From Clostridium sp. (GTDB lineage: Bacteria > Bacillota > Clostridia > Lachnospirales > Lachnospiraceae), in assembly GCA_021770825.1 (NCBI GenBank), contig JAETQD010000004.1, forward strand, positions 1 to 64,000: 64,000 nucleotides of DNA, read 5' to 3'. The position numbers were made by a program, and so were the translations under genes. The notes under the pieces were generated by a model. The model saw nothing but the letters and a program-made list of their open reading frames with translations. It was not told where the DNA came from and ran no database searches. Positions 18,308-26,893 of this stretch are shown here, piece after piece (position 1 is the first letter of the stretch; every line of letters starts with the position of its first letter).

Positions 18308-18805
18308 AAAGTCCACATTGGACCAGGAACCGGCCTTTTTCCCCAGAAAGCAGCCTCCCAGAACAGAGAACAGCCCCAGAACCAGAGATAATGTGACAAG
18401 TATGGGAAAGGAGCTTCCGGAAAGTCCGGCTCCCAGTCCGGCAGCTGCATTGTCCAGGGACAGGGCAATTCCCAGGAAAAAGGATTCGGAACAGGACAGG
18501 ATTTCGGGCTCTTTTTGGTTGGCATGCCTGGCAGTATCCTTTGTGGGCTTTGCTGTGATTTTGGAGAAGCCCAGAAGAATTAACAGGCAGGCACTTAAAA
18601 AGACAGGTACCTCCATGGGGAGAAAGGGCTTAAGAAGGGAACCTGAAACCAGGGAAACGGACAGAATCCCGGAGGAGAGGGCTGTCATAATGAAAGCCGA
18701 GGGCAGCGGAATTTTCACATGCCCGGCCCCATAGACGAAACCGGCAGTGAAGGCATCCGCGCAGAGGGCAATGGACAGAAACAGAAGGGACGAAAAATCA
18801 CCCAT
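18254..18805 (-). CDS. MntP/YtaF-family membrane protein
   Basis: This 183-residue protein has six predicted membrane helices and belongs to the family that includes the Mn2+ exporter MntP and the sporulation protein YtaF. Supporting segments are LSIALCADAFTAGFVYGAG at the N-terminus and IALSLDNAAAGLGAGL in the second half, a repeated Asp-containing helix pair that defines the fold. It runs opposite to the P-type ATPase and shares 54 bases with its 3' end. Whether it transports manganese or acts in sporulation cannot be decided here. Confidence 0.85.
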   Translation of the reverse strand: MGDFSSLLFLSIALCADAFTAGFVYGAGHVKIPLPSAFIMTALSSGILSVSLVSGSLLKPFLPMEVPVFLSACLLILLGFSKITAKPTKDTARHANQKEPEILSCSESFFLGIALSLDNAAAGLGAGLSGSSFPILVTLSLVLGLFSVLGGCFLGKKAGSWSNVDFSKYSGIILVILGLMKLI

Positions 18806-18934
18806 TTTTCACCACGTTTGCATCTTGACTGTTATAATATCATATTATCCGTGAAAATTTTTGTGACAGGTATTCCCAAGCGGGAAAAAAATTGATAAAA
18901 TAAGACATATTATGAAAACACACAGGAGGAGCGT

Positions 18935-19402
18935 ATGAAGAAGATACTGAAAGAATTTCAGTCATTTGCCATTCAGGGAAACATGATTGATATGGCAGTT
19001 GGTATGATCATCGGTGCCGCCTTCAAGGACCTGGTAAACTCTGTGGTCAGTGATCTGGTGATGCCCGTAATCAGCCTGTTTATTGGAAAAATGGACTTCA
19101 GCAACCTGTTTATTTCCTTAAATGGGGAGCACTATGCAACTCTGGCAGACGCACAGGCTGCCAATGCCGCAACGATCAATTATGGACTGTTTATCACAGA
19201 GGTAATCAACTTTGTGATTATGGCATTTGTTATTTTTATGGCTGTAAAGCAGATCGGTAAGCTGAAGACGGCCCTGTCCCGCAAGGAGGAGGCCCCCGCT
19301 GCTCCCGCCGAGCCAACAGAGAAGGTCTGCCCGTACTGTAAGTCCAAAATCGATATTCATGCCACAAGATGTCCCCATTGTACGTCTGAGCTGACAGAAT
19401 AG
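18935..19402 (+). CDS. mscL: Large-conductance mechanosensitive channel with C-terminal zinc ribbon
   Basis: MscL opens under membrane tension to relieve osmotic shock. The N-terminal amphipathic helix FQSFAIQGNMIDMAVGMIIG and two membrane helices are typical. At 155 residues it is slightly longer than usual because a proline/alanine-rich linker leads to a rubredoxin-like zinc ribbon with Cys132, Cys135, Cys146 and Cys149. AGGAGG lies just upstream of the ATG. A terminator follows. Confidence 0.95.
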   Translation: MKKILKEFQSFAIQGNMIDMAVGMIIGAAFKDLVNSVVSDLVMPVISLFIGKMDFSNLFISLNGEHYATLADAQAANAATINYGLFITEVINFVIMAFVIFMAVKQIGKLKTALSRKEEAPAAPAEPTEKVCPYCKSKIDIHATRCPHCTSELTE

Positions 19403-19423
19403 GGGATTTATGGAACCTGAAGG

Positions 19424-19465
19424 TCCCCGGGAAAGGCGTAAAAGGACGCCGGACCGGGGATTTTT
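19424..19465 (+). terminator. Terminator of mscL
   Basis: An outer stem TCCCCGG/CCGGGGA and an inner stem GGCGT/ACGCC are followed by five T. Confidence 0.82.
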
Positions 19466-19485
19466 GCTGTATAGGAGGAAAAGCT

Positions 19486-20265
19486 GTGAAAAAGAATATC
19501 ATGGTGGTGCTGGAATATGACGGTACCAGGTATGACGGCTGGCAGAGGCAGGGAAATACGGAAAACACCATTCAGGCCAAAATTGAAGCTGTCCTTTTAA
19601 AATGGAGTAAAAGCCCCATTGAGGTTCACGGCTCCGGGCGCACCGATGCCGGGGTCCATGCAAGAAGACAGACAGCCAATTTCCATGTGGACCAGGAGCT
19701 CTGTCAAACGGCCGGGATGGCCATGGAATATTTAAACCGGTATCTTCCGGAGGACATCCGTGTGGTGGAAGCAAAGGAAGTGCCGAAACGGTTTCACAGC
19801 AGACTTTCGGCCGTTAAAAAGACGTATGCGTATTATGTGGAGACATCGGATAAGAAGCAGGTGTTTGAGAGAAAATATGTGTACGGACTGGGACAGGAGC
19901 TGAATCTTAAGGCGATGGAACAGGCAGCCGGATACCTGGTGGGGCAGCATGATTTTAAGAGCTTCTGCTCCAACAGGAAGATGAAAAAGAGCACAGTCCG
20001 GCGGCTGGATTCCATTGATATCAAAAGAGACGGGACCAAGGTGATTATAACCTATACGGGAAATGGATTTTTGTATAACATGGTGCGGATTCTGACGGGG
20101 ACGCTTTTGGAAGTGGGGCTTGGCAAACGGAAACCGGAGGATATGGAGGAAATTTTAAATGCGGGGAACCGGGAAGCGGCCGGAGCAACGGTACCGCCGG
20201 AGGGACTGTTCCTCATGAACGTGGAGTATGACTGGGATAAAATCCCAAGGACGGAAGGGGAATGA
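19486..20265 (+). CDS. truA: tRNA pseudouridine(38-40) synthase TruA
   Basis: TruA converts uridines 38-40 of the tRNA anticodon stem-loop to pseudouridine. The 259-residue protein has the catalytic Asp54 in SGRTDAGVHA, the N-terminal YDGTRYDGWQRQ and the C-terminal GNGFLYNMVRI. GTG at 19486 follows AGGAGG by about eight bases. The next gene starts one base after its stop codon, so the two are co-transcribed. Confidence 0.96.
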   Translation: MKKNIMVVLEYDGTRYDGWQRQGNTENTIQAKIEAVLLKWSKSPIEVHGSGRTDAGVHARRQTANFHVDQELCQTAGMAMEYLNRYLPEDIRVVEAKEVPKRFHSRLSAVKKTYAYYVETSDKKQVFERKYVYGLGQELNLKAMEQAAGYLVGQHDFKSFCSNRKMKKSTVRRLDSIDIKRDGTKVIITYTGNGFLYNMVRILTGTLLEVGLGKRKPEDMEEILNAGNREAAGATVPPEGLFLMNVEYDWDKIPRTEGE

Positions 20266-20266
20266 T

Positions 20267-21562
20267 ATGAACGGACAAAATACACAGTTTGAAGAGGAGC
20301 CAAAGCAGGAGAAGGAAACGGTGAAACGCAGAGAGGCCGGACATGACAGCGAAGGAAAGCCATCGGAGGCGGCCCTTAAATCATGGCTTTTGTGGGCTGG
20401 ACTTGCCCTTGGCATCTGCCTGGCCGTGGCCTGCATTCTGGCCGTGGTTTCCTCCGGCCAGAATAAAAAGGAAGCCGCCGTGCTGGAAGTGGAAGCGGAA
20501 ACTGTCATGAAATTCACTCTGAACCGGAAGGGAACGGTTCTTGAAGTGCAGGAAGGCGACAAAAAGCTTTTGAAGGCAGATTTAGAAGAGTGCTGCCGGG
20601 AAATTTTGCTCCAGTGCCTGGAAAGCGGATGCCTGGAGGAAAAGAAAGGTGTTTTATTTACCATAGAATCCCGGGGAGAAGGCGTGCGGCTCAATGCGGA
20701 ACGCATGGCGGAGGAAATCTGTGTGTATGCGGATGCATTATTAAAGAAAAAGCAGGCCAAGGGAACGGTGTATGTGGGAACCGTGGCCGAGGATGCCAGG
20801 ATCCGCTCTCTTGCCGGGGAAAGCGGCTGCTCTTTTTCCAAAGCGGCGTTGGCAGCAGATCTTGTGGATAGAAATACCAGACTGAAAACAGCCGATGAGA
20901 AGCGGCTCTGCAGTCTTTCCATGGGAGAACTGTCGGCTGAAATACTGGAACAGAAGTACAATACCTCATTTTCCATGGTGACAGCCGGAAAGATATACCA
21001 GAAAAAGGCCGATGAAACGGTGAAGATGACCGAGACGAAAGAAGAGGAAACAACGGCTGACCAGTCAGAGACAGAGAGCCGGGAGCTGCAGAGCCTGACT
21101 GAAACAGAAACAGAATCTGCGTCCGGTGATGAGGAAGAAAACGGAGAGGCACAGGAGGAAGCGGAAGGAGAGGAGGCACCTGAGAACAGGCAGGAAGAAG
21201 AGACCGAAGAAAGTCTGACGGAAAGCCAGACTGAGACCTGGACCATGCCTCAGACAGAGCTGCAGGAATCCACTGTGAAACCGCCGGTGGAACCGGCTCC
21301 TGAGACCACAGGAACCGCGGCACCAGCGCCAACAGCTCCTGAAACTGCGGTGCCAGAGACAACGGTTCCGTCCCCTCTGGAAACAGCAGCACCGGAGACC
21401 ACTGCCCCGGCAGCCATTGTCCCGGAGACTACTTCTCCGGAGACCAGCGGGGCGTCCGCCTATTATCCGTCAGGTCCGGTGGGACCGGGCTTTGAAACGG
21501 AGCCCGCGCCCACGGATGCGGTGATTCAGCAGGTAGTTCCCCTGTCTCCGGTAGGTTATTAA
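20267..21562 (+). CDS. Membrane protein with RsgI-like middle domain and Thr/Pro/Glu-rich C-terminus
   Basis: This 431-residue protein has an acidic cytosolic N-terminus, one membrane helix at about 39-62, a folded extracellular region to about residue 245, and a low-complexity tail rich in Glu, Thr and Pro. The folded part (MKFTLNRKGTVLEVQ through the Cys-containing helix) resembles the middle domain of RsgI-type anti-sigma factors, but the N-terminal anti-sigma peptide is not evident, so a signalling role is unproven. GGAAGGGG lies upstream of ATG 20267. It is translationally coupled to truA. The tail looks like a wall-spanning linker. Confidence 0.7.
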   Translation: MNGQNTQFEEEPKQEKETVKRREAGHDSEGKPSEAALKSWLLWAGLALGICLAVACILAVVSSGQNKKEAAVLEVEAETVMKFTLNRKGTVLEVQEGDKKLLKADLEECCREILLQCLESGCLEEKKGVLFTIESRGEGVRLNAERMAEEICVYADALLKKKQAKGTVYVGTVAEDARIRSLAGESGCSFSKAALAADLVDRNTRLKTADEKRLCSLSMGELSAEILEQKYNTSFSMVTAGKIYQKKADETVKMTETKEEETTADQSETESRELQSLTETETESASGDEEENGEAQEEAEGEEAPENRQEEETEESLTESQTETWTMPQTELQESTVKPPVEPAPETTGTAAPAPTAPETAVPETTVPSPLETAAPETTAPAAIVPETTSPETSGASAYYPSGPVGPGFETEPAPTDAVIQQVVPLSPVGY

Positions 21563-21579
21563 AAAAATTGAAAAAACTA

Positions 21580-21608
21580 TTGACGAATCTGGCCTGTCGG
21601 GATATAAT
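21580..21608 (+). promoter_or_regulatory. Promoter of first tRNA-Gln
   Basis: TTGACG (21580-21585) and TATAAT (21603-21608) are 17 bases apart, 16 bases before the tRNA. Confidence 0.85.
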
Positions 21609-21624
21609 ACATCTGTTAGTTCGA

Positions 21625-21697
21625 TGGGCTATCGCCAAATGGTAAGGCAACGGACTCTGACTCCGTCATTTTCAAGGTTCGAATCCTTGTAGCCCAG
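21625..21697 (+). tRNA. tRNA-Gln(CTG), copy 1
   Basis: The acceptor TGGGCTA pairs with TAGCCCA, discriminator G, anticodon CTG in CTCTGAC. The 73 bases are identical to the copy at 30331-30403. Confidence 0.94.
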
Positions 21698-21703
21698 TGA
21701 GAA

Positions 21704-21739
21704 AATGGAATCCTTTAAGCAAAAGGGTTCCATTTTTTT
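21704..21739 (+). terminator. Terminator of tRNA-Gln copy 1
   Basis: A long stem AATGGAATCCTTT with AAAGGGTTCCATT (one T-G pair) is followed by a run of T. Confidence 0.82.
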
Positions 21740-21766
21740 ATAGAAAAAATGCCCTCCATAGAAATG

Positions 21767-21830
21767 AAAAACGCCCCGCACGGGTGCCGGGTGCCGATGA
21801 CACCCATTTCACACCGGACGAGGCGGAGCG
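21767..21830 (-). terminator. Terminator of the broken secreted-protein gene
   Basis: Read on the minus strand, an 8-bp outer stem (21823-21830 with 21772-21779, one G-T pair) closes an inner imperfect hairpin and is followed by five T (21767-21771). Confidence 0.6.
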
Positions 21831-21861
21831 CAGACGAACTGCGGCAGATTGGAAATCCGAT

Positions 21862-22303
21862 TTAGTTTCTGGAAACAGACATTGTTCCGTCAGCGGACGG
21901 CCATTCCAAAACACCGGGTGCGGAGAAGAAAAGTGCATCCTTTTCATACTCGGAAACCAGCTCAAAGAATGTGAAACCGCGGAAATCGGTGCCTGCAAAG
22001 GTATAGGTTTCTGTAAAGCCAAGACGGGAGAAGGTGGCTGTCAGGCTGTTGGAAGAACCATTATAAGTAACCGTTACGGTCTGGGAGCTTACGCTTCCGT
22101 CTCCCTCATAGAAAGGAACGGTGTACACACCGCTGTAATTATCGCTGTACTGTGCGCTGGATGCGGAGGTGTTCTGGGATTCTGATGCGGTTTTGCCACC
22201 ACCAGCCGTTGGCATCCTTCTGCCATCCGGCAGCAAAGGCGGGAGCGGACATGGAAAATACCAAAAGTGCTGTGCATGCAGTTGTGAGTAATTTTTTCTT
22301 AAT
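21862..22303 (-). pseudogene. Frameshifted small secreted protein gene with ATT at its start position
   Basis: The first frame encodes a signal peptide (KKKLLTTACTALLVFSMSAP then AFA) and the cell-wall-repeat-like GWQKDANGWWWQ. The second frame continues with KTASESQNTSASSAQYSDNY and a domain of about 85 residues ending SVSRN. Joining them needs one extra A in the AAAA run at 22191-22194 (minus strand), which restores WWWQKTASES. The expected start, ten bases after AAAGGAG, reads ATT at 22303-22301 instead of ATG. Two lesions suggest decay; rare ATT initiation plus slippage is possible but less likely. I do not recognise the C-terminal domain. Confidence 0.78.
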
Positions 22304-22421
22304 GTTTGATGTTCTCCTTTTTATAATTTTAATGTCTGTAATTATATCACTGACCGGAAAAAGAAACAAGAATCTACCTGTCCGTCCGGAGACAAAAAAA
22401 TGGCGATAACAGGTAAAAGAG

Positions 22422-22450
22422 TTGACAACTTTGCTGTCTGGGAATAAAAT
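22422..22450 (+). promoter_or_regulatory. Promoter of second abgB-like gene
   Basis: TTGACA (22422-22427) and TAAAAT (22445-22450) are 17 bases apart, about 100 bases before the start codon, leaving an AT-rich leader. Confidence 0.78.
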
Positions 22451-22552
22451 TAATTAAAAATCAATAAATTGTTGGACACAAAGCAAAAGTATTTGTTAAG
22501 TTTGCACATGATTTTGTGCCTCCAGCGATTTGTGTAAAGGAGAGGAAAGTTT

Positions 22553-23938
22553 ATGATGGACACCATTGCAACAAAAGCAGTTGACCAGAATGCGGAAATT
22601 CTTACAACCCTTGCAAAAAAGATCTGGGATAATCCGGAGACGGCTTTTAACGAAGTAAAGGCCTGCGAATGGACAGCCGAGGTACTCAAAAACGCCGGAT
22701 TCCGGGTGGAAATCGGTTACGTGGGTATGCCCACAGCCATCCGTGCCACATGGGGCCAGGGCCATCCGGTGATCGGTTTCCTTGGCGAGTATGACGCTCT
22801 GCCGGGATTGAGCCAGAAGGTCAGCACAGAAAAAGAACCCGTCACTCCCGGCGCACCTGGCCAGGGCTGCGGCCATAACCTTCTGGGAGTTGCCTGTCTC
22901 GGCGCTGCCCTGGGAATGAAGGCTGAGCTGGAGACCACAGGAAAAGAGGGAACCGTTGTATTTTATGGCTGCCCGGCTGAGGAAGTTCTGACCGGAAAGG
23001 CATTCATGGCCCGGGAAGGTGCGTTCACCGATCTGGATGCAGCGTTTTCGTGGCATGGTGCCACCACAAACCATGTGACTCTTGGCACCATGACCGGATT
23101 AAACAGTGCCGTGTTCCATTTCCATGGAATCACAGCCCATGCCGGAGGAGATCCCCACAACGGACGTTCCGCACTGGATGCCGTTGAGTTAATGAACGTG
23201 GGAGCCAATTATCTGCGGGAGCACGTGACCAGTGATGTGAGAATCCATTATGTAATTAAGGAAGGCGGTACAGCTCCCAATATCGTGCCGGATAATGCCA
23301 GCGTGTGGTATTATGTGCGGGCCATGAGCCGTGAGGCCGTTGAAGATACATACAGACGTCTGGTACTGGTTGCCGAGGGCGCAGCCCATATGACAGAGAC
23401 CAAGCTGGAAATCGAATTCATGGGCGGATGTTATAACACCCTGAATCCGGTGATGCTGACAACTCTGACCCACGATGTGATGGAACAGATTGCAAGCCCT
23501 GAATGGACAGAGGAGGAAAAGGCATTTGCCGAGACCTTGAACGGAAAGAGTCAGCAGTACGAAGCCGTGAAGGCCACAGGCGTTCTTGAAAACGGCCCCT
23601 TATGTGCCTTTGTTTCCCCGGTACTCCATGAGGACGGCTACGGTTCCACCGATGTGGGTGATGTCCAGCATATTGTTCCCTGTGTACAGGTCATGACGGC
23701 CACCTGCAATCTGGCTGCGCCGGGACATAGCTGGCAGATCACAGCCTGTGCAGGAATGAGCATCGGTATGAAGGGCATGCTCTATGGTTCCAAAGTCATG
23801 GCTGCTGCAGCTATGAAACTGGTGGATGATCCCAAGCTTGTGGAAGAGGCAAAGGAAGAGTTTAAAAAGCAGATGAACGGAAAGACTTACAAGTGCCCCA
23901 TTCCGAAGGAAGTTCCAATTCCCCAGCCGCAGAAATAA
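22553..23938 (+). CDS. M20 family amidohydrolase, AbgB-like, second copy
   Basis: This 461-residue zinc hydrolase is a diverged paralogue of the protein at 9402-10838. It has GQGCGHNLLG as the metal motif (second His replaced by Asn compared with the first copy's CGHH), GCPAEEVLTGKAFM, SWHGATTN, the lid segment GITAHAGGDPHNGRSALDA and GYGSTDVGDVQH. It probably cleaves an aminoacyl or aminobenzoyl amide. AAGGAGAGG precedes two ATG codons (22553, 22556). It has its own promoter and terminator, so it is a single-gene unit within the tRNA-Gln-bounded block. Confidence 0.9.
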   Translation: MMDTIATKAVDQNAEILTTLAKKIWDNPETAFNEVKACEWTAEVLKNAGFRVEIGYVGMPTAIRATWGQGHPVIGFLGEYDALPGLSQKVSTEKEPVTPGAPGQGCGHNLLGVACLGAALGMKAELETTGKEGTVVFYGCPAEEVLTGKAFMAREGAFTDLDAAFSWHGATTNHVTLGTMTGLNSAVFHFHGITAHAGGDPHNGRSALDAVELMNVGANYLREHVTSDVRIHYVIKEGGTAPNIVPDNASVWYYVRAMSREAVEDTYRRLVLVAEGAAHMTETKLEIEFMGGCYNTLNPVMLTTLTHDVMEQIASPEWTEEEKAFAETLNGKSQQYEAVKATGVLENGPLCAFVSPVLHEDGYGSTDVGDVQHIVPCVQVMTATCNLAAPGHSWQITACAGMSIGMKGMLYGSKVMAAAAMKLVDDPKLVEEAKEEFKKQMNGKTYKCPIPKEVPIPQPQK

Positions 23939-23959
23939 GTAAATGCAGATAACGACAGA

Positions 23960-23990
23960 AACCCTCAGAGGACAGTCTCTGGGGGTTTTT
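23960..23990 (+). terminator. Terminator of second abgB-like gene
   Basis: An 11-bp stem (23960-23970 with 23977-23987, one T-G pair) with a 6-base loop ends in a T run. Confidence 0.88.
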
Positions 23991-24054
23991 CACAAAAATG
24001 GCAGGGCTTTTTTGGCATAATTATCCAAAGTGTGGGAAACCCTTCGGAATTTGG

Positions 24055-24083
24055 TTGACACATGTGAAATCTGGTGCTATATA
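24055..24083 (+). promoter_or_regulatory. Promoter of the LacI-family regulator gene
   Basis: TTGACA (24055-24060) and TATATA (24078-24083) are 17 bases apart. The expected transcription start falls at the edge of the operator-like site 24092-24105. Confidence 0.72.
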
Positions 24084-24091
24084 TTAACCAT

Positions 24092-24105
24092 AAACACGCG
24101 TTCAC
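24092..24105 (+). promoter_or_regulatory. LacI-type operator-like site upstream of the regulator
   Basis: AAACACGCGTTCAC is an imperfect inverted repeat centred on CG, as bound by LacI/GalR regulators. It resembles the perfect palindrome at 25192-25205 and sits just downstream of the -10, which suggests autorepression. Confidence 0.65.
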
Positions 24106-24119
24106 AAAAAGAGGGATTC

Positions 24120-25142
24120 ATGAAAAGTGAAGAAATCGCCAGACTGGCCAACGTCTCCCGGAGTACAGTCTCCAGAGTAATCAATAATTACAGCAATGTC
24201 CCGGAGGAAACACGCCAGCGGGTTATGAAAGTAATTGAAGAATACAATTATATCCCCAATTACTCAGCCAGGAACCTGGCCGGAAAATCCAATAACATTA
24301 TTACCTTGTTCATTTATGATGAAGAGCGGGAAGGAAACTACACCCACCGATGGAAAGGCAGCAATTCTCCCTATTTCATGAAAATGATTGCCGAGTTGAT
24401 TGATGCCGCCAAGAAGCGTCAGTATATCATATCCGTATATGTGGTAACGGACCAGGCAGAATATGATTTTGCCGTTTCTCTTTTCCGGTCAAGGGCCATC
24501 AGCGGCGGAATTTTTGCCGGTTTTGAGAGCCAGAAAGCGCAGTTGGAAAAGCTGATGAAGCAGGGATTCCGTATGGTGATCGTGGACCCGCCGGAAGGGC
24601 TGGAAGAAACAGAAAAAGCATTCTGCGTATACAGCGATGATGAGGGCGGTGCTTACGATGCTGTCCGATATCTGCTTGAAAATGGTTACCGCTGTATTGG
24701 ACATATTACCGGAGATGAGCGTATGTCTTCCCAGAAAAGACTTTGCGGTTACCGCCGGGCGATGAAGGAAGCCGGTATTGATGTTCTGCCAGGGTGGATT
24801 GAACCGGGACTTTATCAGGAGGAGGCCGCTTATCAGGCTGCCAGACACCTGATTGAGAAGGAAAAGGTGGAGGCCATATTTGTGGCCAATGATGCCATGG
24901 CGATTGCCGTATTCCGTGCTTTGATGGATATGGGAAAATCGGTACCGGAGGATGTGGCGGTGGTGGGTTTCGATCATTCAGAAATCCTGCCCTATATGGG
25001 CGTTGAGTTGACTACTGTTGAAATCTCTTTAAAAGGTTTGGCGGAAACAGTGATGAAGCTGATCTGCGAAGAGCCGGGGGATAAAATCCGTATCTGCCCT
25101 GCGCGGCTGGTGGAGAAAAAGACAGTAAGAAAAATGGGATAA
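24120..25142 (+). CDS. LacI/GalR-family transcriptional regulator
   Basis: This 340-residue repressor has an N-terminal helix-turn-helix (SEEIARLANVSRSTVSRVIN), the hinge helix region YSARNLAGKS, and a sugar-binding periplasmic-protein-like domain with VAIFVANDAMA-type and VAVVGFDHSE segments. ATG at 24120 follows GAGGG by a short spacer; the longer frame from 24030 precedes the promoter and is rejected. It likely controls itself and the downstream symporter/alpha-galactosidase/MFS genes through the two CG-centred palindromes. The inducer is probably a galactoside or its product, by context. Confidence 0.93.
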   Translation: MKSEEIARLANVSRSTVSRVINNYSNVPEETRQRVMKVIEEYNYIPNYSARNLAGKSNNIITLFIYDEEREGNYTHRWKGSNSPYFMKMIAELIDAAKKRQYIISVYVVTDQAEYDFAVSLFRSRAISGGIFAGFESQKAQLEKLMKQGFRMVIVDPPEGLEETEKAFCVYSDDEGGAYDAVRYLLENGYRCIGHITGDERMSSQKRLCGYRRAMKEAGIDVLPGWIEPGLYQEEAAYQAARHLIEKEKVEAIFVANDAMAIAVFRALMDMGKSVPEDVAVVGFDHSEILPYMGVELTTVEISLKGLAETVMKLICEEPGDKIRICPARLVEKKTVRKMG

Positions 25143-25191
25143 TAAAAGCAGGCCGTCCCACAAGGATGACCTGCTATAAAAAGAAAATTTA

Positions 25192-25205
25192 TAAACGCGC
25201 GTTTA
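25192..25205 (+). promoter_or_regulatory. LacI-type operator upstream of the alpha-galactosidase operon
   Basis: TAAACGCGCGTTTA is a perfect 14-base palindrome with a CG-rich centre. It lies 46 bases before the symporter gene and resembles the site ahead of the regulator gene. Confidence 0.78.
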
Positions 25206-25250
25206 CACAAAATTTATCTATACGATTGAGGAGAGAAAAGAGGTTTATTT

Positions 25251-26891
25251 ATGAATATTCAAGTAATTGGTTCATTCTTGCTGGTAACGATTCTGATCGC
25301 AGTTGTTACCTATCTGAAAACGAAAAATGACAATCTGGAAACCAGCTCCGGCTATTTCCTTGGCGGCCGCAGCCTGACCGGCGGTATCATTGCAGGTTCT
25401 TTGTTACTTACAAACTTAAATGCCAGCAGCTTCGTAGGCATGTCTTCCCAGGCATACAGCGCCAACATGTCCGTCATGGGATGGGAAGTTACCTCCGGCA
25501 TCACCATCGTGCTGACTGCAGTTTTCCTGCGTTATGATAAGGGAACCAAATATTTTGTGACCTAGTTATTCATGCTCTGCTACATTCTGAATCTGGCTCC
25601 CACTGCCCTGTATACCGGTGCACTGGCCCTCAGCACAATTTTTGACATTCCCGGTACCTTCCATATTTCAGCAACTGCCGGTATCTGGATCATGGTCTGG
25701 CTGATTGGTATTATCGGCGCCATTTATGCGATTTTCGGCGGACTGAAAGCCGTTGCTTTATCCGATACACTCAATGGAATTCTGCTGGTGATTGCAGGTA
25801 TCCTGATTCCTGTTTTTGCCATTGTTGCTCTTGGCGGCGGAAACTTCGGTGAGGGATTCCATACCTTTTTGACTGCGCGTCCGGAAAAACTCAATTCCAT
25901 CGGCAGCAGCAGTGACCCGCTTCCGTTTTCCGCAGTTTTCAGCGGTCTTCTGCTGGTAAATATGTATTATTGGGGCACAAATCAGTCCATTATTCAGCGT
26001 GGTTTTGGAGCCAAGTCCTTAAAGGAAGGCCAGAAGGGATTTATCCTGGCAGCAGCTTTGAAGATTTTAACTCCTATTATTATCATTATTCCCGGTATCC
26101 TGGCATTCTTTTTGTACGGCAATGAAGTTGAGATGGCCGATATGATTTATCCGCTTCTGGTCCGCGAAGTTCTTCCGAAGCCGCTTCTGGGCCTTTTGGC
26201 AGCAGCCATGTTTGGTGCTATTTTAAGTACCTTCAACAGCTTGTTAAACAGCTCTTCCACCTTGTTTGCCCTGGATGTATATAAGCCGATGCATCCGGAC
26301 ATCGAAGAAAAAGATCTGATCCGTGTCAGCAAAATTTTTGGTTCCATCGTAGCTGTTTTATGTATGTTCATCGCTCCCTGGATCATGAATGCATCCGGCG
26401 GTGTGTTCGCTTATTTCCAGACCATCAACGGTTTCTTCAATGTTCCGATTTTCACCATCGTGCTCATCGGATTTATCAAAAAGGATGTACCTGCCATTGC
26501 CGCAAAGATCGGTCTTGCATTCTTCGTTATTGTATACGGCGTGCTGCAGTTTGTCATTAAGCCTGACCTGTTTTACTTACACCAGTCCGGCATTCTGTTT
26601 GTAATTACCTGCATCATCATGCTGGTGATCGGAAAGATTGCTCCGCAGAAAACTCCTTTTGCAATGGAGAAGGTGGAAGATGTGGACGTGACACCTTGGA
26701 AATACCGGTTTACTGCCAGCGGCGCTGTCATCGCGCTGATGATTGACACTTATGTGATCTTTTCTCCGCTGGGTCTGGCTCAGGCAGGCGGATGGACTGC
26801 CGGATCCACTGCTTTGATTGCTGTGATCGCCGGTATCTGCACTGCGGCAGGCTTTGCTCTGGATAAAAGGTACAGCCAGGAGGGCGTATAA
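25251..26891 (+). pseudogene. Na+/solute symporter (SSS family, YidK-like), interrupted by in-frame TAG and a small deletion
   Basis: Two parts in the same frame (25251-25565 and from 25566) together form a sodium:solute symporter of about 546 codons. The first part carries GYFLGGRSL and VMGWEVTSGIT, the second NLAPTALYTGALAL and NQSIIQRGFGAKSLKEGQKG. A TAG at 25563-25565 splits it. In addition FL joins RYDKGTKYFVT directly near 25524-25535, whereas relatives have about 17 residues there including PRYLK and TIP.FLEE; this suggests an in-frame deletion. An internal ATG at 25572 would give 439 residues without the first helices. Position before an alpha-galactosidase gene suggests sugar or galactoside transport before decay. 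Confidence 0.8.
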
Positions 26892-26893
26892 AC

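Noticed and set aside
20155..21246. 363-codon open frame on the minus strand, very Ser-rich
   Set aside because: It is the shadow of the Glu/Thr-rich gene at 20267-21562. Composition bias, not coding, explains its length.
21697..22185. 162-codon plus-strand frame
   Set aside because: It runs opposite to the broken secreted-protein gene, begins inside the tRNA-Gln end, has no ribosome binding site and resembles no protein.
25146..25175. Hairpin after the LacI gene as a terminator
   Set aside because: AGCAGG/CCTGCT pairs well, but no T run follows; kept as undecided and not listed as a feature.
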